Below are positions 33,999-42,452 of a stretch of DNA of 64,000 nt, in pieces (within the stretch, counting starts at the first letter, position 1; every line of letters starts with the position of its first letter). Origin of the DNA: JAVBNT01 sp031551355. Its GTDB lineage: Bacteria; Vulcanimicrobiota; CADAWZ01. Under the pieces are notes generated by a model. It saw only the letters and a list, made by a program, of their open reading frames with translations. It ran no database searches and was not told the origin of the DNA. Position numbers and translations under genes: made by a program. The DNA lies in assembly GCA_031551355.1 (NCBI GenBank), contig JAVBNT010000005.1, positions 37,092 to 101,091 on the forward strand, written 5' to 3'.

Positions 33999-34821
33999 TT
34001 TGCCTCCTTATACCGGGACCTGTTATGTTATTGTAAATCCTGTTTTTTGTCCACTCGTCCGATTTATATTTTTTCAGGAGCAACTCGGATGCAAGCTCTT
34101 TTTCATGTTCTGTGTAAACACCATAATAAAATGTTGTTTTTAACATGCCCGATATTTCTCCGGCGATAAAAAATTTGAGCTTTTCAATTTTTTCTTCATC
34201 GCCGATATCCAGTCCTTCGGTAAGTGCGGAGTAATCTAAACTGCTGTGCTTCACTTTGAAAAGAGACAGTAATTTTGAAACGTTAGTTTTAATGGGGATA
34301 CTGCCATGCTGCAGCAGATAGCCTAATCTTCTCATTTGTGCGCTGCCGACAATTTTTTTGCCGTCAATCAGCAGCTCACTGTAGGAGGGGGAAGAAAAAC
34401 ATACCGGATCCATTATTCTTGAAGGATGATTTTTTTCGTTTGTATATGGCTTAAGCCCTATTTTCATCATCGCAATCGAAATTGATGTGTGAATATTTTT
34501 GCAGCTATCGGAAATTTTAGAACCTGTCTCCTGGGCTATAGGAAGAGTGACGGAGTAAGTCAGTTCATTTTCATGTAAAACCGCTCTGCCTCCGGTAGGT
34601 CTTCTAACTAAGTCTATTTTGTTCTCAAAAACTGAATTCAGGTCGATATCAGTAATTCTTTGATTACAGCCGATCGACAGGCATGGATTTTTCCAAGAAT
34701 AAAATCGGAGAGTCGGGATTGCTTTATTAGTAATATTGGCTTCTATAACAGACTCATCAACGGCCATGTTTAAGTGGCCGTTCGCCGGAGGATCATTTAT
34801 AACTCTGAGAGCCGTCATCAT
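33985..34821 (-). CDS. Lipoate-protein ligase / octanoyltransferase (LplA/LipM family)
   Basis: A 278-aa protein with the biotin/lipoyl protein ligase fold. Key elements are RRPTGGRAVLHENELTYS (from 73), K156 in DGKKIVGSAQMRR, and C141 in VCFSSPSY. The Cys is where LipM-type octanoyltransferases carry their acyl-accepting residue, while the Lys is shared by the whole family. It attaches a lipoyl or octanoyl group to proteins such as GcvH, encoded upstream in the same block. The start ATG overlaps the stop of the RsbW-like gene (ATGA). Next to two LipS-like radical SAM genes it probably provides the octanoyl or lipoate transfer step. Confidence 0.9.
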   Translation of the reverse strand: MMTALRVINDPPANGHLNMAVDESVIEANITNKAIPTLRFYSWKNPCLSIGCNQRITDIDLNSVFENKIDLVRRPTGGRAVLHENELTYSVTLPIAQETGSKISDSCKNIHTSISIAMMKIGLKPYTNEKNHPSRIMDPVCFSSPSYSELLIDGKKIVGSAQMRRLGYLLQHGSIPIKTNVSKLLSLFKVKHSSLDYSALTEGLDIGDEEKIEKLKFFIAGEISGMLKTTFYYGVYTEHEKELASELLLKKYKSDEWTKNRIYNNITGPGIRRQNANF

Positions 34822-35726
34822 ACGCTTATTCGTTGCTTCTTTATTGTGACTTTGGAACCTTTACCGACACTGCTTTGTATTGTCACCGAATCTGACAGCG
34901 TTTTCATTATGAATATTCCGCGGCCTCTTTCTGCCATAAGCTCGGGAACTTCTTCTCCTTTTCCTTCAGGCACAAAACCTTTTCCATAATCGACAATCTC
35001 CACCGTTAACTGCTGAGGCGATATTGAATAATGTATATCTACGCCCTTTTCGGAAAACCCGTGTTCAATGGAGTTGTCACAGGCTTCTCCAATTACAAGA
35101 ACAAGGTCGTCTATTGATTCTTTGTCGAAATTAAGTCTTTTAGCAATTGCTTCTGCCTGTGCTCTGGCTATTAAAACAAATTCTCCGCTGCACGGTATTT
35201 TTAAATCAAGATGTGACGTACTCTTGACAACCTGCTCCCACATTTTCAGGGAGTTGCTCTGTGATTCTATCAGCTCATCCCTTATTGCCAAAAATTTTCT
35301 TGTGACTTCTATTACAAAGCTGTCGATGATAGAATTAATGCGTCTTTCCAGTGTGAAAAAGTCTTCTTTACTGGCATTACAGCCGCCGCATTTTTTTACC
35401 CACTCCCAAAGAATTTTTCGAACGAGGTTTATACTGATAAGCAAATCTATGAGATCAACCTTATATTCGACTCTTCTGCTGGCGATGCCGTCTTCAAATG
35501 ACACCATATCCTCAAGAAACGAGCCGTCAGGCTGTTCTACGGGTTCTTCCTGAATAATACCATAGGCAACAAGCTCTATCAGCTTTTTTGTTGCGGCTCT
35601 TGATTCTTCTTTTGAGAGTTTACCGGTTTTATAGCTGGCTACTAATGCATATGTTTGTTCGTTGGCCTGAACTGCCATTATATCGGCGTTCTCTAAAATA
35701 TAGTCTCTTAGGTTATTTAAAGACAT
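34818..35726 (-). CDS. RsbRD-like N-domain fused to RsbW-type HATPase
   Basis: A 302-aa protein. The N-terminal about 165 residues are helical. The part IDSFVIEVTRKFLAIRDELIE resembles the globin-like RsbR/RsbRD N-domain of stressosome co-antagonists. The C-terminal about 125 residues form an anti-sigma-type HATPase_c_2: N-box DDLVLVIGEACDNSIEHGF, G1 VDYGKGF, G2 ERGRGIFIMKTLSD and GSKVTI. It is likely a serine kinase or switch protein in partner-switching regulation. Its partners (sigma factor, STAS anti-anti-sigma) are not in the window. It sits between radical SAM and lipoate-ligase genes, 42 bp downstream of the former, an unusual setting. Confidence 0.8.
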   Translation of the reverse strand: MSLNNLRDYILENADIMAVQANEQTYALVASYKTGKLSKEESRAATKKLIELVAYGIIQEEPVEQPDGSFLEDMVSFEDGIASRRVEYKVDLIDLLISINLVRKILWEWVKKCGGCNASKEDFFTLERRINSIIDSFVIEVTRKFLAIRDELIESQSNSLKMWEQVVKSTSHLDLKIPCSGEFVLIARAQAEAIAKRLNFDKESIDDLVLVIGEACDNSIEHGFSEKGVDIHYSISPQQLTVEIVDYGKGFVPEGKGEEVPELMAERGRGIFIMKTLSDSVTIQSSVGKGSKVTIKKQRISV

Positions 35727-35768
35727 AGATCTTAATTCTCTCTGTATTTTTTGATGTTTTATTCCGAA

Positions 35769-36716
35769 TTAGTGTTTCCTTACCGCTTCTTCTATGGCAT
35801 CGGCCGTTTGTAATGGTGTTGGAATTTCCGGATAGTTATACGGAATATCTCCCGGTTTTTCATTGTAAAACGGCCTGTTGCAGAAAGAACATCCGGATGT
35901 CCGGAATATGTTTTCAGCAGAATTGATATTTTCCAGTAATTTATATATCTTTTTGTCGAATTCGATTATTCCTTCTTTAAATGAAAAATACGAATGCAAA
36001 TTATTCTTTAAAAGCCAGTGGGCAAGCTGTATTTTTCGGTAGTGATTCATTTCCGGAGGGGGAACATGTTCCATGTCCGAACCCTTTACCGGAGTAAAGG
36101 CAAAAAGTCCGGTTACCACTTTATGTGTGTGGAAAAAATCGAGAATTTTTACAGCATCCTCCTGGGTTTCTCCAAGTCCGGCAATTATGTGGGTTGTCAC
36201 TTTCCAGGGATATCCGGCCGAGATTTCAGTTATTAGATTTATTTTTTTTTCCCAGTCGCTTTTTTTGATTTTAAAAAATAATTCTTTTGTTGATGCATCA
36301 AGAGGAATTGCCACATTATCCGCTCCTGCGGAAAAAAGCTTTTCGGCTTCCGCGGCTGAATTAACGCTGGAAGAAACGCTTACCAGTATATCACCGTTAT
36401 TTTTGATCTTTTTTATGAGTTCACATACTTTTTCAAATGTTGCGGTCTTTTTGTCGTTTGTTATTTGAAAACAAACTCTTGAGAGCTTTTTTTGAACGTG
36501 TGCCTCATTGATTGAATCTACTACAACATTTTCTTCATAGAGAGGCCAGGTTACGCGCGAAAGTTTTTTTTCGGAAGCTTTCCACCGGCAGCAAAAGGAA
36601 CAGGCGTTTGTACATTGTTCCCCTGCGATGATGTATGCTGTTGTTGGCGGTGACATTGATTTTGCTTTGTTGAGTTTAAGAACGCTTGCCGTTCCGTATG
36701 ACACTCCGAGCATCAT
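35769..36716 (-). CDS. Radical SAM protein, LipS1/LipS2-type lipoyl synthase subunit (candidate)
   Basis: 315 aa from ATG 36716, overlapping the upstream stop as ATGATGA; a GTG at 36728 is an alternative. The radical SAM cysteines are C35, C39 and C42 (GEQCTNACSFCCRW). A second cysteine cluster near the C-terminus (TSGCSFCNRPF) could hold an auxiliary Fe-S cluster, as expected of a sulfur-inserting enzyme. It is usually annotated as biotin-synthase-like. It pairs with the adjacent radical SAM gene and lies in one run with gcvP, gcvH and a lipoate ligase. That is the context of the two-protein lipoyl synthase LipS1/LipS2. Which subunit this is cannot be told by eye. Confidence 0.72.
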   Translation of the reverse strand: MMLGVSYGTASVLKLNKAKSMSPPTTAYIIAGEQCTNACSFCCRWKASEKKLSRVTWPLYEENVVVDSINEAHVQKKLSRVCFQITNDKKTATFEKVCELIKKIKNNGDILVSVSSSVNSAAEAEKLFSAGADNVAIPLDASTKELFFKIKKSDWEKKINLITEISAGYPWKVTTHIIAGLGETQEDAVKILDFFHTHKVVTGLFAFTPVKGSDMEHVPPPEMNHYRKIQLAHWLLKNNLHSYFSFKEGIIEFDKKIYKLLENINSAENIFRTSGCSFCNRPFYNEKPGDIPYNYPEIPTPLQTADAIEEAVRKH

Positions 36717-37528
36717 AAAATACAGCACTCTCTTTTCGTTATTATTTTGCAGCCGGTTTCCCTTATTTTTTCAAGAGAATTTTTCCCCGGGATTACTATT
36801 GAGTTGAATTCGTATTTCAGGCATATGCTTTCGAGTTGTTCGCTGTAGCTTCCTCTGGGGCGCATGCATCCCAATACGAATTCCGTATCCGGCATGGAGT
36901 TTCTTGCGGCGGATAAAAAAGTTTCGGTTGCCTGCAAATCCGGTGGGCTGTTTTTCTCGAAATCGCTTCCTTTTGTCGGGATAAATACTATGAAAACCAG
37001 TTTTTTTATTTTATATTGCGACAGTTTTTCTATCGCCGCGTATTCTCCATGAATCTCACCGCCCAAAAGACCGATTGTCAGGTGAGGGACCGTGTCTGTA
37101 TACTTTCTAAGAATTTCGAATGTTCTGATAAAATCATTGCCTTTTTTATCGCAGTGATAGACATTTTTTATTGTGTGGTCGTCGACGGTAAAATCAAACG
37201 ATATTTTTTCGGCAAAAGGCGCGATCTTTTTTATCGTTTCCTCATCCATCAGTCCCGTGTGCAGATTTAGCTTCCAACCCCATTTTTTCATGTATTCCAG
37301 TTTGTCTATATGACGTTCAATAGGAACATGAAAATTTTCATTCATGCCTCCGCTTATTAATGCACTGGAATAGTCTCTTGCTCCGTTATTGACGGTATTG
37401 GCAATATCTTCCATATGACGGAGATATTTTTGCCCGCAATGGCTGCAGCATAATGAGCATTTTGTACCGGTCACGCTGATGCTTTTTGTTTTTTCAGGAT
37501 AGACGGCTGTGAAATGTTTTGTTTTCAT
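36713..37528 (-). CDS. Radical SAM protein, partner LipS1/LipS2-type subunit (candidate)
   Basis: A 271-aa radical SAM enzyme. The AdoMet cluster cysteines are C24, C28 and C31 (GTKCSLCCSHCGQKY). The C-terminus has C260 in ETGCKII and C268/C269 in the final RECCIL, possible ligands of a second cluster. The barrel contains SGGMNEN, LNLHTGLMD and IGLLGGEIHG. The ATG is preceded by a 9-bp hairpin (37541-37572). It is translationally coupled to the next radical SAM gene. I infer that the two insert sulfur into octanoyl-GcvH. No canonical LipA or LipB is seen in the window. Confidence 0.72.
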   Translation of the reverse strand: MKTKHFTAVYPEKTKSISVTGTKCSLCCSHCGQKYLRHMEDIANTVNNGARDYSSALISGGMNENFHVPIERHIDKLEYMKKWGWKLNLHTGLMDEETIKKIAPFAEKISFDFTVDDHTIKNVYHCDKKGNDFIRTFEILRKYTDTVPHLTIGLLGGEIHGEYAAIEKLSQYKIKKLVFIVFIPTKGSDFEKNSPPDLQATETFLSAARNSMPDTEFVLGCMRPRGSYSEQLESICLKYEFNSIVIPGKNSLEKIRETGCKIITKRECCIL

Positions 37529-37540
37529 ACTTTTATTGTT

Positions 37541-37572
37541 AAGGGCGCCGGATAAGATTGTCAGGCGCCCTT
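37541..37572. terminator. Strong hairpin in the gap between gcvPB and the LipS-like genes
   Basis: AAGGGCGCC (37541-37549) and GGCGCCCTT (37564-37572) pair perfectly, with a 14-base loop. The T run (37571-37575) lies on the + strand side, so it would terminate + transcripts. For the - strand operon it lacks a U tail and sits 12 bases before the ATG, where it could act as an attenuator or processing site. Confidence 0.5.
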
Positions 37573-37641
37573 TTTGTCTTTAATATGCTGTATTAATACT
37601 TTTCGGTATAATTTTTTTATCAAATAAAACCCGGAAAATAT

Positions 37642-39093
37642 TTATTCTTTTGGAACCCATCTAAGATCCGGCTTTCTGGCCGCCATCACGTCGTCAAGCC
37701 TTTTTACCGGCATCGTATGAGGAGCCCCTGTAACGAGCTGAGGCGAGTTTTCTATTTCCTGCTGGATTTTTTCAATTGCCGTTATAAACCCGTCAAGTGC
37801 TTCCCTGCTTTCCGTTTCCGTAGGCTCAATCATCAGCGCCTCCTCAACAATCAGCGGAAAATAGACGGTCGGCGCATGATATCCGTAATCAAGCAGTCTT
37901 TTGCAGATATCGGTCGCTTTTACCCCGGCTGCTTTTTGCGGTGTTGCGGAAGCCACAAATTCATGCATGCAATCTGTCCCGTAAGGAACGTTAAAAATGC
38001 TTTTTAGTTTGGCAAGCATATAATTGGCGTTTAATACTGCCATTTCCGAAGTGCGTTTCATATCCTCTTTGCCAACGGAAAGTATGTAAGCAAGTGTCCT
38101 TACCAAAACCAGGAAGTTGCCGTAGAAAGCCTTTATTCTACCGATTGAATCACGGCAATCGTAATCAAGCGAGTATATGCCGTCTTTTTTTACTATCCTT
38201 GGGATCGGCAGTAGTTTTGCCAGTTCTTTTTTCGCTCCTACCGGCCCGGCTCCTGGTCCGCCTCCTCCGTGTGGAGTGGAGAAAGTTTTGTGAACATTGA
38301 GATGTACAAAGTCAAAGCCGGCATCTCCGGGTCTTACTATTCCCAGAGTGGCATTTAAGTTTGCCCCGTCATAATATAACAGACCGCCTTTATCATGAAC
38401 CATGGCGGCTATTTTAGTGATGTCTTTTTCGAAAATGCCCAGTGTATTTGGATTGGTCATCATGAAACAGGCTGTGTTTCCGTCAAGATGTTTTTGCAGA
38501 TCTTCAATGTTGACGGTGCCGTTTTCATTTGATGCGATCTGTATTACCTGCATCCCGCACATTGCGGCGCTCGCCGGGTTTGTTCCGTGTGAAGAATCCG
38601 GGACGAGTATTGCCGTTCTTTTTTCATTTTTCATTTCAAACCATTTTCGGGTCATTAAAAGCGCGGTAAACTCCCCATGCGCTCCTGCCGCAGGCTGAAG
38701 TGTGAAGCTGTCCATTCCTGTAATTTCGCACAGATATTTTTCCAGAAGATACATAAGTTCAAGCGCCCCCTGAACCGTTTCTTCCGGCTGATATGGATGG
38801 ATATCGGCGAAAAGCGGCATTGATGCAATTTCTTCATTTATCCTTGGATTGTATTTCATCGTACAGGAACCCAAGGGGTAGAAGTGGGAGTCAACACTGA
38901 AATTTTTTGCCGCAAGTTTAGAGTAATGACGAATGACGTCAAGCTCCGAAACCTCAGGCATCGGTTTGTCTTTTTCACAAAGAAAACTTTTAGGTATCAT
39001 CTTTGTGATATCTGTATCCGGAACATCATTTTTAGGGGGCATGCATCCGCTTCTTCCGGGTGATGTTTTCTCAAAAATTAGTTTTTCGGACAT
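37642..39093 (-). CDS. gcvPB: Glycine dehydrogenase (decarboxylating) subunit 2
   Basis: 483 aa, the C-terminal half of the P-protein. The PLP lysine is K269 in LNVHKTFSTPHGGGGPG. The N-terminal SHFYPLGSCTMKYNP and SFTLQPAAGAHGEF are family signatures. With subunit 1 it decarboxylates glycine and passes the aminomethyl group to lipoyl-GcvH. Its ATG overlaps the gcvPA stop by one base (TAATG). Length is typical of the split P-protein found in many anaerobes and archaea. Confidence 0.97.
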   Translation of the reverse strand: MSEKLIFEKTSPGRSGCMPPKNDVPDTDITKMIPKSFLCEKDKPMPEVSELDVIRHYSKLAAKNFSVDSHFYPLGSCTMKYNPRINEEIASMPLFADIHPYQPEETVQGALELMYLLEKYLCEITGMDSFTLQPAAGAHGEFTALLMTRKWFEMKNEKRTAILVPDSSHGTNPASAAMCGMQVIQIASNENGTVNIEDLQKHLDGNTACFMMTNPNTLGIFEKDITKIAAMVHDKGGLLYYDGANLNATLGIVRPGDAGFDFVHLNVHKTFSTPHGGGGPGAGPVGAKKELAKLLPIPRIVKKDGIYSLDYDCRDSIGRIKAFYGNFLVLVRTLAYILSVGKEDMKRTSEMAVLNANYMLAKLKSIFNVPYGTDCMHEFVASATPQKAAGVKATDICKRLLDYGYHAPTVYFPLIVEEALMIEPTETESREALDGFITAIEKIQQEIENSPQLVTGAPHTMPVKRLDDVMAARKPDLRWVPKE

Positions 39094-40442
39094 TATGCTG
39101 TGGCCCCTTTCATAATTTTTTCCGTTTCCATAGCAAGGCCGTCAATCATCTCTTTGGTTGCTGTTTCCGTAACGCATACCAATATGGAATCACAGTGAGC
39201 CGGATAGAATCTTCCTAAGGGCAGTCCTATGATAAACCCTTTTTCACGCAGTCCTGAGATTAGTTTTTCCGGAGCTATGGCGTCACACTTTAATGTGAAT
39301 TCATTAAAGAACGGAGCCGGGTATTTTAGTGACAAACCTTTTATTGCCGTAAGTTTTTGTGCTGCATAATGCGATTTCTGTACATTTTGAACAGCAATAT
39401 CTTTTAATCCTTTTTTTCCGATTAGAGACAGGTTAGCCGATGCCGCAAGTGCGCATAGCGCCTGATTAGAGCAGATGTTGGAAGATGATTTATCTCTTCT
39501 TATATGCTGCTCCCTTGCCTGCAGAGTCAGCACGTAACCGTCATTGCCCTCGCTGTCTTTTGTTTTCCCGCAGAGCCTCCCGGGTATTTTTCTCATAAGT
39601 CCGGATTTTACTCCCATGAACCCGAGCGACGGACCGCCGAAAGCCGTTGGATTTCCGAATGACTGGGCATCTCCGACTACGATGTCTGCGCCGCATTCTC
39701 CGGCTGTTTTTAAGACCCCGGCAGAGTAGAGTTCATTGATGACTACAATAAGCAGCGTTCCTGAGGCTTTGGCTATTTCCGCTATTTTCGTAATATCTTC
39801 AATACATCCGAAAAAGTTAGGACTTTGGATTATTATTGCCGATGTTTTCTCGTCGACGGCATTTTTAATGCTGTCGGGATCTGTTACCCCTGATACTGTA
39901 GGCAGCGTGACAATATTATTGTCACCATTGTAGGTTAGCAGTGTTTCCCTGTATTCCGGGTGAACTCCGTCAGATATTACGACTTTGCACTTCTTCTTTT
40001 CGGCACAGGCAATGATCGCCGCTTCACAAAGCGCCGTTGCTCCATCGTAAAGCGAGGCATTGGAAACGTCTGTTCCGGTAAGCATTGCCATATATGACTG
40101 GAATTCGTATATAGCCTGCAGTGTTCCCTGACTGGCTTCCGCCTGGTAAGGGGTGTATGCCGTGAAAAACGCACCTTTTGAGGTTATTGATTTTACTGCC
40201 GACGGTATGAAGTGGCTGTATGAACCTGCTCCGAGAAAGCTTGTCAGACAGCATGAATTTTTAGATGCAATAGTGTTAAAATATCTCTTTAACTCAAGTT
40301 CGGACATCGCTTCAGGGATATCCAGTTGTTTGTTAAAGACAATATCTTTCGGGATGTCCTCAAAAAACTGACTTATGCTCTGTTTGCCGGACACTTCAAG
40401 CATCTGTTTTATATCCTGGCTTGTATGAGGGATATAGGCCAT
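39093..40442 (-). CDS. gcvPA: Glycine dehydrogenase (decarboxylating) subunit 1
   Basis: 449 aa, the N-terminal half of the glycine decarboxylase. Signatures: YIPHTSQDIKQML, SFLGAGSYSHFIPSAV, FFTAYTPYQAEASQGTLQ, NASLYDGATALCEA and GRLCGKTKD. It has no PLP lysine, as expected for the alpha subunit. It is coupled to gcvPB by a 1-bp overlap. A 189-bp gap separates it from gcvH upstream. Confidence 0.97.
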   Translation of the reverse strand: MAYIPHTSQDIKQMLEVSGKQSISQFFEDIPKDIVFNKQLDIPEAMSELELKRYFNTIASKNSCCLTSFLGAGSYSHFIPSAVKSITSKGAFFTAYTPYQAEASQGTLQAIYEFQSYMAMLTGTDVSNASLYDGATALCEAAIIACAEKKKCKVVISDGVHPEYRETLLTYNGDNNIVTLPTVSGVTDPDSIKNAVDEKTSAIIIQSPNFFGCIEDITKIAEIAKASGTLLIVVINELYSAGVLKTAGECGADIVVGDAQSFGNPTAFGGPSLGFMGVKSGLMRKIPGRLCGKTKDSEGNDGYVLTLQAREQHIRRDKSSSNICSNQALCALAASANLSLIGKKGLKDIAVQNVQKSHYAAQKLTAIKGLSLKYPAPFFNEFTLKCDAIAPEKLISGLREKGFIIGLPLGRFYPAHCDSILVCVTETATKEMIDGLAMETEKIMKGATA

Positions 40443-40631
40443 TATTTTTCTCCTGAATTATGATTCTTTGGTTAGGGCCTATGAATAATAAAAACAACGG
40501 CCCATCTTTTGGGTGGATTTTACGCCTTTTTGCGTTGTAGTCAGTCGTAATACTGGCAAATATTACTTCTTCCTCCGCCTTAAAATACGTAAAAATCTCC
40601 TCAAAAACCTGCGTATTACTTTATATTGACC

Positions 40632-41021
40632 CTAGGCGATCATGGCTTCGTAAGCGGCCAGATCCATAAGTTCATCTATTTCCTGCGGATTGCTCATTTT
40701 AATTTTGAAAAGCCATCCTTTTTCGAAGGGATCCTGATTGATATATTCAAAGTGGGGTTCCGCTGCTGAGTCGGAAATTTCAGGGTTTACTTCAGTAACA
40801 GTACCGCTTATCGGGGTGTATAAATCGGAAACCGTTTTAACGGATTCTATCGAACCGACCCTGTCCATTTTTTGGCAATCCATATCTGTTTCGGGAAGTT
40901 CCACATAAACTATGTCGCCGAGTTGATCCGCTGCATGCTGGGTTATGCCTACAGTTGCCGTATCACCCTTGACCATAATCCACTCGTGTTCTTTCGAATA
41001 TTTTAACGCTGATTTATCCAT
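40632..41021 (-). CDS. gcvH: Glycine cleavage system H protein
   Basis: A 129-aa lipoyl carrier. The lipoylated lysine is K62 in SIESVKTVSDLY. YSKEHEWIMVKGDTATVGIT is the canonical N-terminus. It carries the aminomethyl group between P- and T-proteins and is the likely client of the lipoylation genes downstream. First gene of the run. GcvT and a dedicated dihydrolipoamide dehydrogenase are not in the window. No glycine riboswitch was recognised in the 162-bp upstream gap, which is shared with the divergent pseudopilin operon. Confidence 0.97.
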   Translation of the reverse strand: MDKSALKYSKEHEWIMVKGDTATVGITQHAADQLGDIVYVELPETDMDCQKMDRVGSIESVKTVSDLYTPISGTVTEVNPEISDSAAEPHFEYINQDPFEKGWLFKIKMSNPQEIDELMDLAAYEAMIA

Positions 41022-41183
41022 TTTATAACTCCTTATCTAATTAAATTTTAATATTTTATAAGATTGCAGTGTTTGAGTAGGTAATGTATAATATAGAATA
41101 TCTAATCTACTACTCTCAGACCAAATTTCTGATTTCTACGAAGTATTGCCGAAAACCTTTATATCACGGGATGATATTGCTCT

Positions 41184-41747
41184 ATGGTGTTAAAATACAA
41201 ATCTCCTCATAAAAAAGCCTTTTCGCTTATGGAAATGATCGTATGTATGGCACTGATCTGCCTGATAATGATTTTGGCCTTTGGCATACTGCCGTCCTCT
41301 TTTATGAGTTTGAGAAAATCTTCCTATTATCAGTTTGCCTCGGCGCAGGCTGTGAGGATAATGGATTTGGCTGTGTCTTCTCCGCTTCCTTCAGAACTGA
41401 GAACCGCGGATAAATATCCGCCCTATAACAGTCTTGACGAAGTGTTTTCCGCTTCTTTTCCGGTAACCCCGCTGCCCTCTGTATCTGACGGGCACAAAGA
41501 GCCAAATCCTGGGAAAATAGTTTTTGATCATGAACATAGTAAAGTTCATTTTTTTTATGTCGTCACATACTATGCGGTTGATATTGCCAGGGATTCCTCA
41601 TCACCCGGTTCTCTGGTAGATATAACGGTTGAGATGTGGTGGAGCGAGAGACAGCCGTCACTGGAGATGGGCAATGACTTTAATTTGGATTCACTGCAGC
41701 ATATAAAATATATACAGAGGGTTTACCGGCGGGGTGAACTGAAATGA
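41184..41747 (+). CDS. Type IV pilin-like/pseudopilin protein
   Basis: A 187-aa protein with a prepilin N-terminus. A basic leader (MVLKYKSPHKK) is followed by AFSLMEMIVCMALICLIMIL, with the usual Glu at +5 of the mature helix. The residue before the cut is Ala rather than the usual Gly. A hydrophobic helix runs to about residue 37, then a soluble domain. It is likely a minor pseudopilin of a type IV pilus or type II secretion-like machine. It overlaps the next pseudopilin gene by 4 bp (ATGA). The weak site before the ATG suggests low expression. Confidence 0.8.
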   Translation: MVLKYKSPHKKAFSLMEMIVCMALICLIMILAFGILPSSFMSLRKSSYYQFASAQAVRIMDLAVSSPLPSELRTADKYPPYNSLDEVFSASFPVTPLPSVSDGHKEPNPGKIVFDHEHSKVHFFYVVTYYAVDIARDSSSPGSLVDITVEMWWSERQPSLEMGNDFNLDSLQHIKYIQRVYRRGELK

Positions 41748-42442
41748 GCCGTTACAGGTATCCCGAAAAAGGATTTACCATAGCCGAAGTTTTGATTGCT
41801 TCGGCACTTATGCTTATTGCCGGACTGATTCTTATGCAAATTTTTGTTCCGGCTGTTAAAGTGTGGATGGCAACAGAGCGCGGCGTTTCCATTTCGCGGG
41901 CAATTTCTTCTTCATTGCGTTTTTTGCAGACGGAGCTGCGGGCTTCCGCGCCGGATAAAGTTTTTATAAAAAAATCAACTGTTAATAACGGTTCTGATTT
42001 ATTGTTTTTTCTGTCTCCTGTGGACAGAAATGCCAGAGTTTGTTCGGATGCGGATTATATTGACTCATCTTCGCTTCCGTCTGGCAAACTTGTATGGGCA
42101 AATGAGTCGGTTATTTTTATAAAATCCGCGGATTCCTTGAGGGGCAGCGGGGGAGGTCTTTATTTTTCCAGGAGATTTTTCCCCAGGGGCGGGGAACAGG
42201 ACTGTATTGCCGGTTTTTTAAATGCCATGGATACTTATCCGTTTACGTCCTGGCCAAGACCTTCTCTGGTGGCCTCTGAACCTTACCGGATTGTATTTGA
42301 TGTTGAAGATAATAACGGTTCCGGGGTGTGTCAGCCATCGTCGTCCGCCGTTACTTTTACCGTTTACTTTAAATATCTTAACGCTAAAGGTAAACCTGCC
42401 GAAATGAGCCTCAGCTCTTCGGCATCCATTATGAACCGTTAG
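41744..42442 (+). CDS. Prepilin-type N-terminal cleavage protein (pseudopilin, PilW/GspJ-like)
   Basis: 232 aa. A canonical prepilin site: RYPEKG|FTIAEVLIASALMLIAG, with Gly at -1 and Glu at +5, and a hydrophobic helix to about 35. The size and long soluble domain resemble PilW or GspJ-like minor pseudopilins. It is translationally coupled to the first pseudopilin. The PilX-like gene follows after 10 bp, a minor-pilin order seen in many type IV pilus clusters. Confidence 0.85.
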   Translation: MSRYRYPEKGFTIAEVLIASALMLIAGLILMQIFVPAVKVWMATERGVSISRAISSSLRFLQTELRASAPDKVFIKKSTVNNGSDLLFFLSPVDRNARVCSDADYIDSSSLPSGKLVWANESVIFIKSADSLRGSGGGLYFSRRFFPRGGEQDCIAGFLNAMDTYPFTSWPRPSLVASEPYRIVFDVEDNNGSGVCQPSSSAVTFTVYFKYLNAKGKPAEMSLSSSASIMNR

Positions 42443-42452
42443 GGAGTTAATA

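Noticed and set aside
41022..41183. Glycine riboswitch upstream of gcvH
   Set aside because: The leader is AT-rich and shows no paired glycine aptamer core. Only divergent promoter sequence is expected.
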